Shown piece after piece: positions 1 to 8,083 of a DNA stretch of 64,000 nucleotides (its first letter is position 1; each line of letters starts with the position of its first letter). Position numbers and translations under genes: made by a program. This DNA is from Niastella sp. OAS944 (GTDB lineage: Bacteria > Bacteroidota > Bacteroidia > Chitinophagales > Chitinophagaceae), in assembly GCA_024809215.1 (NCBI GenBank), contig JANUBW010000004.1, forward strand, positions 434,001 to 498,000. The letters are read 5' to 3'. A model generated the notes under the pieces. It was not told where the DNA came from, ran no database searches, and was given only the letters and a program-made list of their open reading frames with translations.

Positions 1-228
1 TCCTTTTATCCAGTCGGTTGCATTGGCAACCTGCAACATCCAATTGGTATCTTCAAAATTACCGGCGGCCTGCACCAGCACCCCACCGGTTATAGCGGTG
101 TTCTTTTGCTCAGCCTCCAGCTCTTCTATTTTATAACTACGGTTAAGAATCGATGTATCATTCTGTAACCAATCGTACTCAGCTTTTTCTAAATTCCATA
201 CGTGAACATGTGTATCAATGACTTCCAT
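1..228 (-). CDS. Amidohydrolase 2 / lactonase family protein (N-terminal part, cut by window edge)
   Basis: The first 76 codons are present, from an ATG at 228; the rest lies beyond base 1. The protein opens with MEVIDTHVHVWNLEKAEYDW, the first metal-binding His-x-His strand of the amidohydrolase-2 TIM barrel. It is closest in style to L-fucono-1,5-lactonase and L-rhamnono-lactonase proteins, which have an IDxHxHxW start followed by Y-x-W-L. Members hydrolyse sugar lactones or decarboxylate small acids. The gene follows the CoA-transferase gene by 41 bases on the same strand and is probably the next member of that operon. A lactonase role is inferred; the catalytic C-terminal residues cannot be seen here. 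Confidence 0.8.
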   Translation of the reverse strand, partial: MEVIDTHVHVWNLEKAEYDWLQNDTSILNRSYKIEELEAEQKNTAITGGVLVQAAGNFEDTNWMLQVANATDWIKG

Positions 229-269
229 AGCAATCGGTTTAGTATCGGCTAATGAATTAAGTTGCAAAG

Positions 270-1442
270 CTACATTTCATAGTTCGATATCGGATGTTTG
301 GTTAATCCAAACTGTTCATCTATTTGTACATTATGTTCACCCAGCAGCGGCGCCCCAATGTTTGACGTAAATATTTCGCCATCGATTCTTATTGGGCACC
401 TTGTGGTTGTTATTAACAAACCATTGCTGGTCCTTACTTTCAATTCCATATTCAGCGTCTGGTAACCATTTTCCTGTATAAGGGTTTCATAATCGAGCAC
501 CTTTGCACACCAGATGTCTGCCGGCTCCAACACCGATAACCAGGCATCGGTATTGCGGCCGGTTAAATGGTTGGCCAGAATTGTTTTTATTTCATCGCGC
601 TTCACAAACCATTCGGCCGTATTGGTAAACTGTTGCAACGGATCGCACTCAAGCAGGGTTGCCAACTGGGTAATGTTACCCATAGCCAGCGCCAGATAAC
701 CATCTGCAGTTTTATAAATACCATATGGGGCTGAAAGATACGCATGGCCATTGTTTATTTCACTACGCACCGGCAATTCGCGGCCATCGTTATAAAAACA
801 GGTGAGCACTTCAAATTGAAAATCGAGGATCGATTCAAGCATGCTTACCTGAACCAAACTGCCTTCATTAGTGATGGTCCTTTGAAACAACGCAGCCAAA
901 ATACCCTGCGCAATATGTGTACCGGCCAGAATATCTACCACGGCCACACCCATTGGGGTTGGGTTATCGCTGCGGTTGCTGCTTAACCAGGTTAATCCTG
1001 ATACTGCCTGCAACAACAGGTCCTGACCAGGCAGGTCTTTCCATGGGCCTTCGTTGCTATAACCACTTACCTCGGCATAAACGATCTGTGGGTTTATAGC
1101 TTTTACAGTTTCGTAATCGAGACCCAGCCTTTCCATTACACCGGGGCGAAAGTTGTGCATCAACACATCGGCCCTGGCTATGATCTGTTTTACTTTTTCC
1201 AGATCTTCTTCTTTTTTCAGGTCGGCCGCATAGCTTTGCTTATTGCGGTTGATGGCATGAAAAATGGTTGACTCTCCTTCTATCATCACATTTGAAACAT
1301 ACAGCTGACGGCAGATATCGCCTACACCTGTGCGTTCGATCTTGATCACCTGCGCGCCCATATCGGCCAGGCGTAAACCCGCCGAGGGGCCAGATAAAAA
1401 CTGGCTGAAATCAACAACGATAATATCTTGTAATGGCTTCAT
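270..1442 (-). CDS. Family III CoA-transferase (CaiB/BaiF), copy 2
   Basis: A 390-residue CoA-transferase of the CaiB/BaiF (formyl-CoA transferase) class, which moves CoA between carboxylic acids. Visible motifs are the N-terminal [16 protein letters not shown]ossmann signature (about residues 22-37) and PGQD, whose Asp141 corresponds to the catalytic aspartate of the family. The length is normal (390-430). The ATG at 1442 is chosen because it lies 7 bases past the upstream stop; a TTG at 1469 would add nine residues overlapping the previous gene. It is a clear paralogue of the preceding CoA-transferase, so the two may form one heteromeric enzyme as in SmtAB or BbsEF (inference). The acyl substrate cannot be told from sequence. 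Confidence 0.92.
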   Translation of the reverse strand: MKPLQDIIVVDFSQFLSGPSAGLRLADMGAQVIKIERTGVGDICRQLYVSNVMIEGESTIFHAINRNKQSYAADLKKEEDLEKVKQIIARADVLMHNFRPGVMERLGLDYETVKAINPQIVYAEVSGYSNEGPWKDLPGQDLLLQAVSGLTWLSSNRSDNPTPMGVAVVDILAGTHIAQGILAALFQRTITNEGSLVQVSMLESILDFQFEVLTCFYNDGRELPVRSEINNGHAYLSAPYGIYKTADGYLALAMGNITQLATLLECDPLQQFTNTAEWFVKRDEIKTILANHLTGRNTDAWLSVLEPADIWCAKVLDYETLIQENGYQTLNMELKVRTSNGLLITTTRCPIRIDGEIFTSNIGAPLLGEHNVQIDEQFGLTKHPISNYEM

Positions 1443-1449
1443 TCGTTTG

Positions 1450-2604
1450 TTAAAAATGTTTGTCCCCAATCAGTTCTTTATTTATCTTCTCATTATGCTC
1501 ACCCAACTGCGGAGCAGGTTTGGGCGAAAAGATCCGCTCGCCATTGATGCGTATCGGGCACCGGGTAGTAGTAATTTCTTTCCCATGGGTGGTTGTAATG
1601 GTTTGCTCCATTTGCAAACAGGAATACGCTTCGTGTTTTGTTAACCGTTCCCAATCGAGCACTTCCATGGCCCACAGATCTTTTGCATGCAGCTTCTCGA
1701 GCCAGTATGCCGACTTCTGTGTTAACAGGTGTTTGGCCAGCACCGACTTTATTTCATCGCGCAAACTGAAGGCAACTTTTTGATCGTACCCCATCATTTC
1801 ATTACAATGAATGGCTTTTGCCAGTTGCTTCAGATCAACCATGGCAATGGCTATATGACCATCGGCAGTGGAATAAATACCATACGGCGCACTCAATAAC
1901 GGGTTACCGTTATTTACTTTGCTTCGTTTGGGCAATTTGCCACTGCTATGATAGGTAGTCAATAATTCAAACTGAAAATCGAGCAACGACTCCAGCAGGC
2001 TCACTTCTATTAAAGCGCCGGCGCCGGTCTTTTGTCTTCTTATAAGGGCGCTCAAAATACCCTGTACCAGTTGAGAACCGCAAAGGTTATCGGCAATGGC
2101 CAAACCAAATGGCATTGGGTTGTCCTTTGCATTACCGGTAGTGTAAGCCAAACCGCTCATCGATTGCAGCAACAGGTCCTGACCCGGTCTGTGTTTCCAG
2201 GGGCCTTCGGTACCGTAGCCGCTGATGGCGCCGTATATAATGCGTGGATTAAGCTTTACCGCTTCGGCGTAGCTTAACCCTACTTTTTCCATTATACCGG
2301 GGCGGAAGTTGTGCGTAAGCACATCTGCCTTTTCAATAAGCTTTTTTACCAGTGCCAGATCATCGGGATTTTTAAGATCGGCAGTATAACTTTCTTTGTT
2401 GCGGTTGATGGTATGAAACAACATGGAGCTGTCGTCGGTCCACAGGTTTTTGATAGACAGGCGGCGGCCGGCATCACCAGTACCGGGGCGTTCTACCTTT
2501 ATAACACGCGCGCCCAGATCGGCCAGGCGTAAGCCGGCAGACGGGCCAGATAAATACTGACTAAATTCAAGCACAAGCAATCCCTGTAGGGGCAATCGAC
2601 TCAT
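1450..2604 (-). CDS. Family III CoA-transferase (CaiB/BaiF), copy 1
   Basis: 384 residues with the same architecture as its downstream neighbour: [18 protein letters not shown] near residues 25-42 and the catalytic-Asp motif PGQD (Asp143). It transfers CoA onto an unidentified carboxylate in the cytoplasm. The start is firm: the ATG at 2604 overlaps the TGA of the upstream gene in an ATGA arrangement, so the two are translationally coupled. The two copies are similar along their whole length, which suggests a tandem duplication. The linked MaoC hydratase and lactonase-like gene point to a CoA-dependent route for a sugar-derived or aromatic acid. That pathway is inference. Confidence 0.92.
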   Translation of the reverse strand: MSRLPLQGLLVLEFSQYLSGPSAGLRLADLGARVIKVERPGTGDAGRRLSIKNLWTDDSSMLFHTINRNKESYTADLKNPDDLALVKKLIEKADVLTHNFRPGIMEKVGLSYAEAVKLNPRIIYGAISGYGTEGPWKHRPGQDLLLQSMSGLAYTTGNAKDNPMPFGLAIADNLCGSQLVQGILSALIRRQKTGAGALIEVSLLESLLDFQFELLTTYHSSGKLPKRSKVNNGNPLLSAPYGIYSTADGHIAIAMVDLKQLAKAIHCNEMMGYDQKVAFSLRDEIKSVLAKHLLTQKSAYWLEKLHAKDLWAMEVLDWERLTKHEAYSCLQMEQTITTTHGKEITTTRCPIRINGERIFSPKPAPQLGEHNEKINKELIGDKHF

Positions 2605-3767
2605 ATAGACAAGCTCATTTTTTCGCCTTTAAGGCTATGTTGATAAATGCGATCTATTTCTTTTAAAACATTCTCAGGATTTCCGTCCTTCATCAAATAT
2701 TCCTGAACCGGATCGCCGGCATGGTCCTGAAAATGAAGATACCCATTATAACGCGGACGCATGTACCCGTTTTTCATTACAGGTAAAACGTCGTGAAAAA
2801 AGCTATTGGTTAATACATTGGCCAGGTTGTTCGTCCAGGCTGCCAGGTGGCCCGGTTGCCCACCGTGTTGCACATAAAAAGTACTTTGGCATTCTTCACT
2901 GCAGATCCAGGCTGCATAATCGATGGCTTCTTTCTTATGTTTCGTAAACGACGAAACCGCCAAACCCGTTCCACCAATGGTACTGCGTAACCGCTTTTTA
3001 CCAAAATGTACCAGATTGGCATAGGTAAGCGGATATTTCGCATAACCCAGGCGAGGATAGTTTGAATAGCAATAAGCGAATGGACAGTACCAGTAATCGT
3101 TGGTGCTGCTCATAAGCTCGGCCACGGCTATCGGGTTACAGGAAAATAATTTTTTATCAATTAAAGAATACAGATCGCGCATTGTTTGCAGGGCCTGTAC
3201 GCCTGTTTCTTTACTTACTACCTGTTCTTTGCTACGGAAAGGTTCTTCACCCAAAGCAATACAGAACATGTACAGGTTCATAAGGCTGTCGATGGGAATA
3301 GATGGAATGGCTACTTTTCCTGCTTTTGCCAAATCGATCAACTCTTCCCAGGTATCGGGCACTGCAGCACCGTTCTGTTTGAACAGGTCGGCACGATAAC
3401 TTGCTGCAGGTGTAGCCGCATCGATGGCCAATGCCCACTGATGATTATCGTAATAATAACTTATATGCGACTCCCCTACCGAATTACTTGATTGATTTTG
3501 CAGATAAGCGGCGGGTAAATGTTCGTCTAACGGTAATACACTGTTTGTTGCGGCAGCACAGCCTACCCAGGGGTGATCGATGATCAGCAGATCATAATCG
3601 TTCACCAGTTTTTCCAGTGGAAAATCGGCAAACTCCTGCAGGGTCCTTTTCTTCCAGTTTATAGTCACATTGGGGTGCAGCTCAGCATAACGTTGTGCAC
3701 TTGCCAGCAATGGCGTGAGGCCTCTGCTGTGCCCCCAGGTAATTCCATTTAAAACAATTTCAGACAT
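2601..3767 (-). CDS. Solute-binding-protein-like (family 1 SBP fold), no signal peptide
   Basis: 388 residues resembling ABC-transporter sugar-binding proteins: an N-terminal lobe with a DYDLLIIDHPWVG strand, a hinge with PDTWEELIDLAKAG near residues 137-150, and a C-terminal TKHKKEAIDYAAWICSEECQ helix. The N-terminus (MSEIVLNGITWGHSRGLTPL) has no hydrophobic leader or lipobox, so the product should stay in the cytoplasm. No permease or ATPase gene is adjacent. It lies 6 bases after the MaoC gene and overlaps the next CoA-transferase by 4 bases. Leaderless SBP-like proteins beside CoA-transferases are, from memory, also found in Actinobacteria and Proteobacteria without an assigned role. A sensor, chaperone or enzyme role is open. 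Confidence 0.8.
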   Translation of the reverse strand: MSEIVLNGITWGHSRGLTPLLASAQRYAELHPNVTINWKKRTLQEFADFPLEKLVNDYDLLIIDHPWVGCAAATNSVLPLDEHLPAAYLQNQSSNSVGESHISYYYDNHQWALAIDAATPAASYRADLFKQNGAAVPDTWEELIDLAKAGKVAIPSIPIDSLMNLYMFCIALGEEPFRSKEQVVSKETGVQALQTMRDLYSLIDKKLFSCNPIAVAELMSSTNDYWYCPFAYCYSNYPRLGYAKYPLTYANLVHFGKKRLRSTIGGTGLAVSSFTKHKKEAIDYAAWICSEECQSTFYVQHGGQPGHLAAWTNNLANVLTNSFFHDVLPVMKNGYMRPRYNGYLHFQDHAGDPVQEYLMKDGNPENVLKEIDRIYQHSLKGEKMSLSI

Positions 3768-3773
3768 ATCTTC

Positions 3774-4217
3774 CTAACTTTCTTTTTTATGTACCAACAG
3801 TACATGTTCACAAATCATTACAACATCACCATGCTGGTTAAACACTTCTACCAGTTCGGTTACCAGGCCAAAACCCGGCTTTTTATGTTCTTTAATATTT
3901 GAGATGGTAACAGTTGCTTTTATAGTGTCACCAATAAAAACGGGTTTAATAAAACGTAAGCGATCATAACCGTAGGTCATGGCCACTTCATTTATAACGT
4001 GTGCAGTTAAACCAACTGCAATGGTAAAGATGAGGGTACCATGGGCAATGCGCTTTTTAAAAGGCTGCGTTTTGCACCATTCTTCATCCATATGGTGGGG
4101 GAAGAAATCGCCGCTCTGGCCTGCATGTATAACAATATCGGTTTCGGTTACTGTACGTCCGCCGGTTGATCTTTTCTCGTTCAGTTCAAATTCTTCAAAA
4201 TATTTGGTAATACCCAT
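3774..4217 (-). CDS. MaoC/PhaJ-like (R)-enoyl-CoA hydratase
   Basis: A 147-residue single hotdog-domain protein of the MaoC dehydratase family, which adds water to or removes it from enoyl-CoA thioesters. The hydratase-2 dyad is visible as Asp37 and His42 in GDFFPHHMD, followed by the conserved KRIAHGTL (about 55-62). Length matches single-domain MaoC proteins (about 135-160). It is the first gene of the minus-strand operon that continues into the solute-binding-like gene, two CoA-transferases and an amidohydrolase, which fits a hydration step on the CoA ester made by the transferases. No consensus Bacteroidota promoter was found in the 130 bases upstream. Confidence 0.88.
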   Translation of the reverse strand: MGITKYFEEFELNEKRSTGGRTVTETDIVIHAGQSGDFFPHHMDEEWCKTQPFKKRIAHGTLIFTIAVGLTAHVINEVAMTYGYDRLRFIKPVFIGDTIKATVTISNIKEHKKPGFGLVTELVEVFNQHGDVVMICEHVLLVHKKES

Positions 4218-5017
4218 ACAGGATGTAATAGTTAGCTGAATATCTATTGGTTAACGTTAATATCAGAATGATAACGGACTTAGTGCCATTATAATTATGT
4301 CAGGCAGAATGAATCGGCTGATGTGGCTCCCGCGGGTATGCAGGACAGATGAAGAAAATGGAACCATTTTTTTCATAAGTGCAACTATTTTCAATCGTAA
4401 ATAGGTGTCAGGCTACGGTTTTTCAACCAGTTTATTAATGATGCCTGTTAAGAACTGATTTATCACATTCGGGGTTGATGGAAAGACGTGCCACGTCAGT
4501 TTGAGACAGTCGCTTTTGAGAGCTTCAGGTAATTGTTAACTGGCCTTTATCGTTGTTTGTAGACACAAATACAATGCAGGCTTAACGTGGCACGCCTCGT
4601 CCTTGCTGCTTTTGCTAAATAACCAACACTGAACGCTTTAAAGTGGAAAGCTACACATTTTAGCCAGGGGCATCAATGTCAGGTTTAACTGAATTGATGG
4701 AATATTTTACTAAATAATAACATGCTGTATGTAACAGGGTAAAGGGATTTAGCGGAAAGGCCCTTCATATATTACTATTATTGAGTTGAAAAGTTGACAA
4801 GTTAACAAGTTAACAAGGTTGTCCTATGTGCGGCAGTTTAAGTAATGGTTGAGAGGTTGATAGAGGTAAATGCAGTGTTGACGAGTTAACAAGTTTGGGA
4901 AACCCGATTATATGCCGGCCTCCCTATGAGCAGGAAGTAGTGGGGTTGATATGCAAAAAACAGTGGCATTTTCCTATTACCACGTTTTTCGTTAAATTAG
5001 GTCATAAACAGGATATT
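4218..5017. other. Intergenic region with iterated-word repeat
   Basis: About 800 bases without a convincing gene. The left part is upstream of the minus-strand MaoC operon and should hold its promoter, but no clear TTTG/TAnnTTTG pair was seen. From 4784 to 4895 lies a GTTGACAAG-word repeat, annotated separately. The remaining sequence shows no long ORF with family features. Confidence 0.5.
4784..4895 (+). repeat. Iterated-word element, GTTGACAAG family, copy 1
   Basis: Successive variants of an 8-9 base word (GTTGAAAA, GTTGACAA, GTTAACAA) followed by ACAAGG-TTGTCC-TATGTGCGGC, a GAGGTTGATAGAGG stretch and a final GTTGACGAGTTAACAAG. The same order of modules recurs at 7709-7849 and in part at 31710-31772, so these are copies of one element and not random low-complexity sequence. 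Confidence 0.75.
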
Positions 5018-5191
5018 TTGAAAACAATCGTGATAGAAAGAAAAAAAAATGTTCTAATTCCGGAAAAAGATTTTCAGGCTTTACAAAAAAGGGCAGCGCT
5101 GAAAACAAAGCCCGAAAAATTATTGACCATTGGGGAAGCAAAAACGCACAGTAAAAAACTGATCAGGAAATGGGCTACAGACCATTTGTAG
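5018..5191 (+). CDS. Small antitoxin-like protein (orphan)
   Basis: The region encodes a basic 57-residue product from a TTG at 5018, starting MKTIVIERKKNVLIPEKD and ending in KKLIRKWATDHL. It resembles short Bacteroidota antitoxins in which a beta-rich N-terminus precedes a helical, Lys-rich tail. The frame is open upstream to 4895, but that part overlaps a repeat and has no family character, so the short form is preferred. No toxin-like ORF (RelE, PIN or Fic) is adjacent; the next gene is a kinase. It may be a solitary or decayed module. The assignment rests on style, not on a specific motif. Confidence 0.45.
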   Translation: MKTIVIERKKNVLIPEKDFQALQKRAALKTKPEKLLTIGEAKTHSKKLIRKWATDHL

Positions 5192-5202
5192 TGAATTGGC
5201 AA

Positions 5203-5262
5203 TTGAGCTGTATTTACTTCTTCATTTTACATTCCACATTTCTCATTCTTCATTCCTCCATT
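5203..5262 (+). repeat. Iterated-word element, CATTCTTCATTTC family, copy 1
   Basis: Starts 11 bases after the antitoxin-like stop with ATTGAGCTGTATTTACTT, then repeats variants of CATTTT/CATTCC/CATTCTT. The leading module recurs almost unchanged at 45546-45563. Confidence 0.6.
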
Positions 5263-5324
5263 CAAGGGGTTGGGGGGTAAAAATGGCACAACCGATTGCG
5301 TGTTCCTTTTCCATATGAACGATG

Positions 5325-5332
5325 TAAGTTTG
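5325..5332 (+). promoter_or_regulatory. Candidate -7 element of the kinase/permease operon
   Basis: TAAGTTTG matches the Bacteroidota -7 consensus TAnnTTTG and lies 22 bases before the kinase ATG. No good TTTG is present 19-21 bases upstream, so the promoter is weakly supported. Confidence 0.35.
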
Positions 5333-5354
5333 AGACCGACTCAATAGATGATGC

Positions 5355-6413
5355 ATGTTCGACAATATTTTAACCCATTTTGGCCTTAACCCTGCAAACT
5401 TTACCGTACAAGCTTTTGGTAGTGGTCTTATTAACCACACCTGGAAGATCAGTAACCAGCATGGCCTCCCCTGCTATATTCTGCAACAAATAAATACTGC
5501 TGTTTTCAAACATCCCGAAGATATTGCCATGAACATTGGCAACCTGGGCGCGTGGTTGAAAAAAGAAAGTCCCGATTACCTGTTTGCCGGCGCCCTGCCC
5601 GCCGCCACCGGCAGCTATTTATTCGTTGATGATAAAAAACAGTACTTCCGGCTGTTCCCGTTTATTGCACAATCGCACTCGGTTGATATGGTGCATACAC
5701 CTGAGCAGGCTTTTGAAGCTGCCCGCCAGTTTGCCCGCTTCACTAAATTGCTGAGCGGTTTTGATACCAGCCGGTTGAAAATAACCATTCCGCAGTTTCA
5801 CGATCTTTCGTTGCGGTACCAGCAGTTTACCGATGCATTGGCCAATGGCAACTCAATCCGTATTCAGGATGCTTCGGGTCTTATAAGCTATTTGCAACAA
5901 CAGCATCACATGGTGCAAACGTATGAGCATATTAAAAACGACCCTGCATTCGCACTGCGCGTTATTCACCACGATACCAAGATCAGTAATGTGCTGTTTG
6001 ATGCACACCAAAAAGGTTTATGTGTTATTGACCTCGATACAGTAATGCCTGGCTATTTTATCAGCGATGTAGGCGATATGATGCGCACTTATTTATCGCC
6101 TGTAAGCGAAGAAGAAAGGGATTTTCAGAAAATACAGGTGCGCAATGATTTCTTTACCGCCATTGCCCAGGGCTACCTTGGCGAACTGAATAATGAATTA
6201 TCGGCCGTTGAAAAAAGGCATTTTGTATATGCAGGTCAGTTCATGATTTATATGCAGGCCTTGCGTTTTTTAACGGATCATCTAAATGATGACGTATATT
6301 ACGGCGCCAAATACGACGGCCACAATTTGATAAGGGCCCAGAACCAGGCAATACTGCTGCAACAGTATAATGAAAAAGAAGAATTGTTCAACCAAATCAT
6401 TTCAACAATTTAA
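5355..6413 (+). CDS. APH-family sugar kinase (N-acetylhexosamine kinase-like)
   Basis: A 352-residue kinase of the aminoglycoside-phosphotransferase (APH/choline kinase) fold. The catalytic loop is HHDTKISN (Asp207, Asn212) and the metal-binding DLD lies at 226-228. The N-terminal lobe begins FGSGLINHTWKI, the usual start of NahK-like kinases, which phosphorylate N-acetylhexosamines at C1. The gene is followed after 2 bases by a FucP/NagP-type permease, so a cytoplasmic sugar kinase acting on the imported sugar is more likely than an antibiotic-resistance role. The exact substrate (GlcNAc, GalNAc or another hexosamine) is not decidable from sequence. Confidence 0.82.
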   Translation: MFDNILTHFGLNPANFTVQAFGSGLINHTWKISNQHGLPCYILQQINTAVFKHPEDIAMNIGNLGAWLKKESPDYLFAGALPAATGSYLFVDDKKQYFRLFPFIAQSHSVDMVHTPEQAFEAARQFARFTKLLSGFDTSRLKITIPQFHDLSLRYQQFTDALANGNSIRIQDASGLISYLQQQHHMVQTYEHIKNDPAFALRVIHHDTKISNVLFDAHQKGLCVIDLDTVMPGYFISDVGDMMRTYLSPVSEEERDFQKIQVRNDFFTAIAQGYLGELNNELSAVEKRHFVYAGQFMIYMQALRFLTDHLNDDVYYGAKYDGHNLIRAQNQAILLQQYNEKEELFNQIISTI

Positions 6414-6415
6414 AC

Positions 6416-7708
6416 ATGAGTACTGCTGAAACGCTGACTGCACCTGTACCTACACAAAAAACCAACACAACAGCCATTTTTATTATCGGCTTTTTGTTCT
6501 TCATTTTCGGGTTTGTAACCTGGCTGAACGGAAGCCTTATTCAATTTCTGAAACTGGTTTGCCAGCTTGAAAGCGATGTGCAGGCCTTTTTTGTGACCTT
6601 CGCCTTTTATATGGCCTATTTCTTTTTGGCCATCCCCTCTTCAATGATCTTAAAACGCACTGGTTTCAAAAAAGGAATGTCATTAGGACTGCTGGTGATG
6701 GCCATTGGTTCAATTATTTTCATTCCGGCCGCACAGCAAAGAAGCTTTCCGTTGTTCCTTACCGGTTTATTTATACAGGGAACCGGGCTTTCTTTACTGC
6801 AAACAGCCAGTAACCCTTACATCAGCATCATTGGGCCCATTGAAAGCGCTGCGCAACGCATAAGCATTATGGGTATTTGTAATAAAATAGCTGGTATTAT
6901 CAGCCCATTGATCTTAAGCGCCGTTTTATTAAGCAATGCCAAAGAGCTGGAAGACAAAATAGAGACCACTAAAGATCAGGCAGCAATTGAGCAATTGTTG
7001 AATGAGCTGAGTGGCAAAGTGATTGGCCCCTATGTTATTCTGGCTATAGTACTGGCTATACTGGCATTTGCGTTATTCAAATCGCCGCTGCCCGAGCCAA
7101 AAATTGAAGAAGAAAAAACATCGGCTGCATCCACAACTGACAATAAAACCAGCATCTGGCAATTTCCTTACCTGTTACTGGGGGCCCTGTGCATCTTTTT
7201 GTATGTAGGTGTTGAAGTACTGTCTGGTGATGGAATTGGAATATATGGAAGCGCAATGGGTATGCCCCTTGCAGAAACAAAGAACTTCACGTCATTTACC
7301 CTTGCCGCTATGCTGGTGGGTTATGTAGTAGGAATTTTCACCATCCCTAAAATTATTTCACAACAGACCGCTCTGCGGGTTTCTGCCATACTGGGAATTA
7401 TATTTTCCGTTGGCGTTTTCGTTACAAGCGGTTATGTTGCCATTACTTTTATTGCACTTTTAGGATTGGCCAATTCGCTGATGTGGCCTGCCATTTGGCC
7501 GCTGGCTATTGACAAACTGGGCAAGTTCACTCAAACAGGCTCCGCTTTACTGGTAATGGGTATTGCCGGTGGCGCCATTGTACCATTACTGTATGGTGCA
7601 TTAAAAAATGTGATCCCCAACCACATGGCGTTCTTTGTTTGTTTGATCCCCTGCTATTTGTACATTTTGTATTATGCTTTAAAGGGACATAAGATGGGAA
7701 AGAAATAA
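6416..7708 (+). CDS. MFS sugar permease (FucP/NagP/GluP type)
   Basis: A 430-residue major-facilitator protein with about 12 hydrophobic segments. FFIFGFVTWLNGSLIQFLK near residue 29 and GLSLLQTASNPYISIIGP near residue 124 are signature regions of the fucose/glucose-galactose permease group, which includes the Bacteroidota and Shewanella GlcNAc transporter NagP. It should bring a hexose or N-acetylhexosamine across the inner membrane with protons. It follows the kinase gene after 2 bases, forming a transport-plus-phosphorylation unit. The stop codon runs directly into a GTTGACGAG repeat. Confidence 0.9.
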   Translation: MSTAETLTAPVPTQKTNTTAIFIIGFLFFIFGFVTWLNGSLIQFLKLVCQLESDVQAFFVTFAFYMAYFFLAIPSSMILKRTGFKKGMSLGLLVMAIGSIIFIPAAQQRSFPLFLTGLFIQGTGLSLLQTASNPYISIIGPIESAAQRISIMGICNKIAGIISPLILSAVLLSNAKELEDKIETTKDQAAIEQLLNELSGKVIGPYVILAIVLAILAFALFKSPLPEPKIEEEKTSAASTTDNKTSIWQFPYLLLGALCIFLYVGVEVLSGDGIGIYGSAMGMPLAETKNFTSFTLAAMLVGYVVGIFTIPKIISQQTALRVSAILGIIFSVGVFVTSGYVAITFIALLGLANSLMWPAIWPLAIDKLGKFTQTGSALLVMGIAGGAIVPLLYGALKNVIPNHMAFFVCLIPCYLYILYYALKGHKMGKK

Positions 7709-7849
7709 GTTGACGAGTTAACAAGGATTTCCTCTGTGCGGCGGGCACATTAATAGTTGAAAAGTTGATGGAGGTGATATAGTTGATAAAGGGTTTATGT
7801 GCCGCGGGCTGATTAATAGCTGACGGATTGATAACAGCTAAATCAATAA
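7709..7849 (+). repeat. Iterated-word element, GTTGACAAG family, copy 2
   Basis: Begins at the base after the permease TAA: GTTGACGAGTTAACAAGG, then TTTCCTCTGTGCGGC, then GTTGAAAAGTTGATGGAGG and a second TGTGCCGCGGGCTGATTAA block. Module order matches the copy at 4784-4895. Confidence 0.75.
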
Positions 7850-7871
7850 GTTATCATGCATAATATTGATA

Positions 7872-7908
7872 AAAATCCCCTTGACCTGGTCAAGGGGATT
7901 TTGTTTTA
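7872..7908. terminator. Bidirectional intrinsic terminator
   Basis: AAAATCCCCTTGAC (7872-7885), loop CTG, and the perfect 14-base complement (7889-7902), flanked by A-rich and T-rich runs. It sits between the plus-strand permease and the minus-strand TonB receptor and can stop both transcripts. Confidence 0.9.
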
Positions 7909-8039
7909 TTTCATACTCATTCATATGAGTCAAAATTATCGGTATCATCAAACAGCAAATAACTCCCAACAAAACTCATGACACCGAAAATGTCAAAGAG
8001 ATCAATCATAATGTAACATAAAAGATTTAAAAACATGTC

Positions 8040-8082
8040 TTTTGCGTTTGGCGTTTTGCGTTAAGCGTTCGGCGTTTGGCCT
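8040..8082 (-). repeat. Iterated-word element, GGCGTTTTGCGTTAAGCG family
   Basis: Variants of the word GCGTTTGGC/GCGTTTTGC/GCGTTCGGC in tandem. On the receptor's coding strand it starts right after the TAA at 8084. It is the only copy of this family noticed in the window. Confidence 0.6.
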
Positions 8083-8083
8083 T

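Noticed and set aside
4784-4895. CRISPR-like direct repeats
   Set aside because: The repeated words are 8-9 bases, degenerate and without unique spacers; no cas gene is present.
5243-5440. 65-codon minus-strand ORF at the kinase start
   Set aside because: It overlaps the kinase start codon region and a repeat, and shows no protein-like features.
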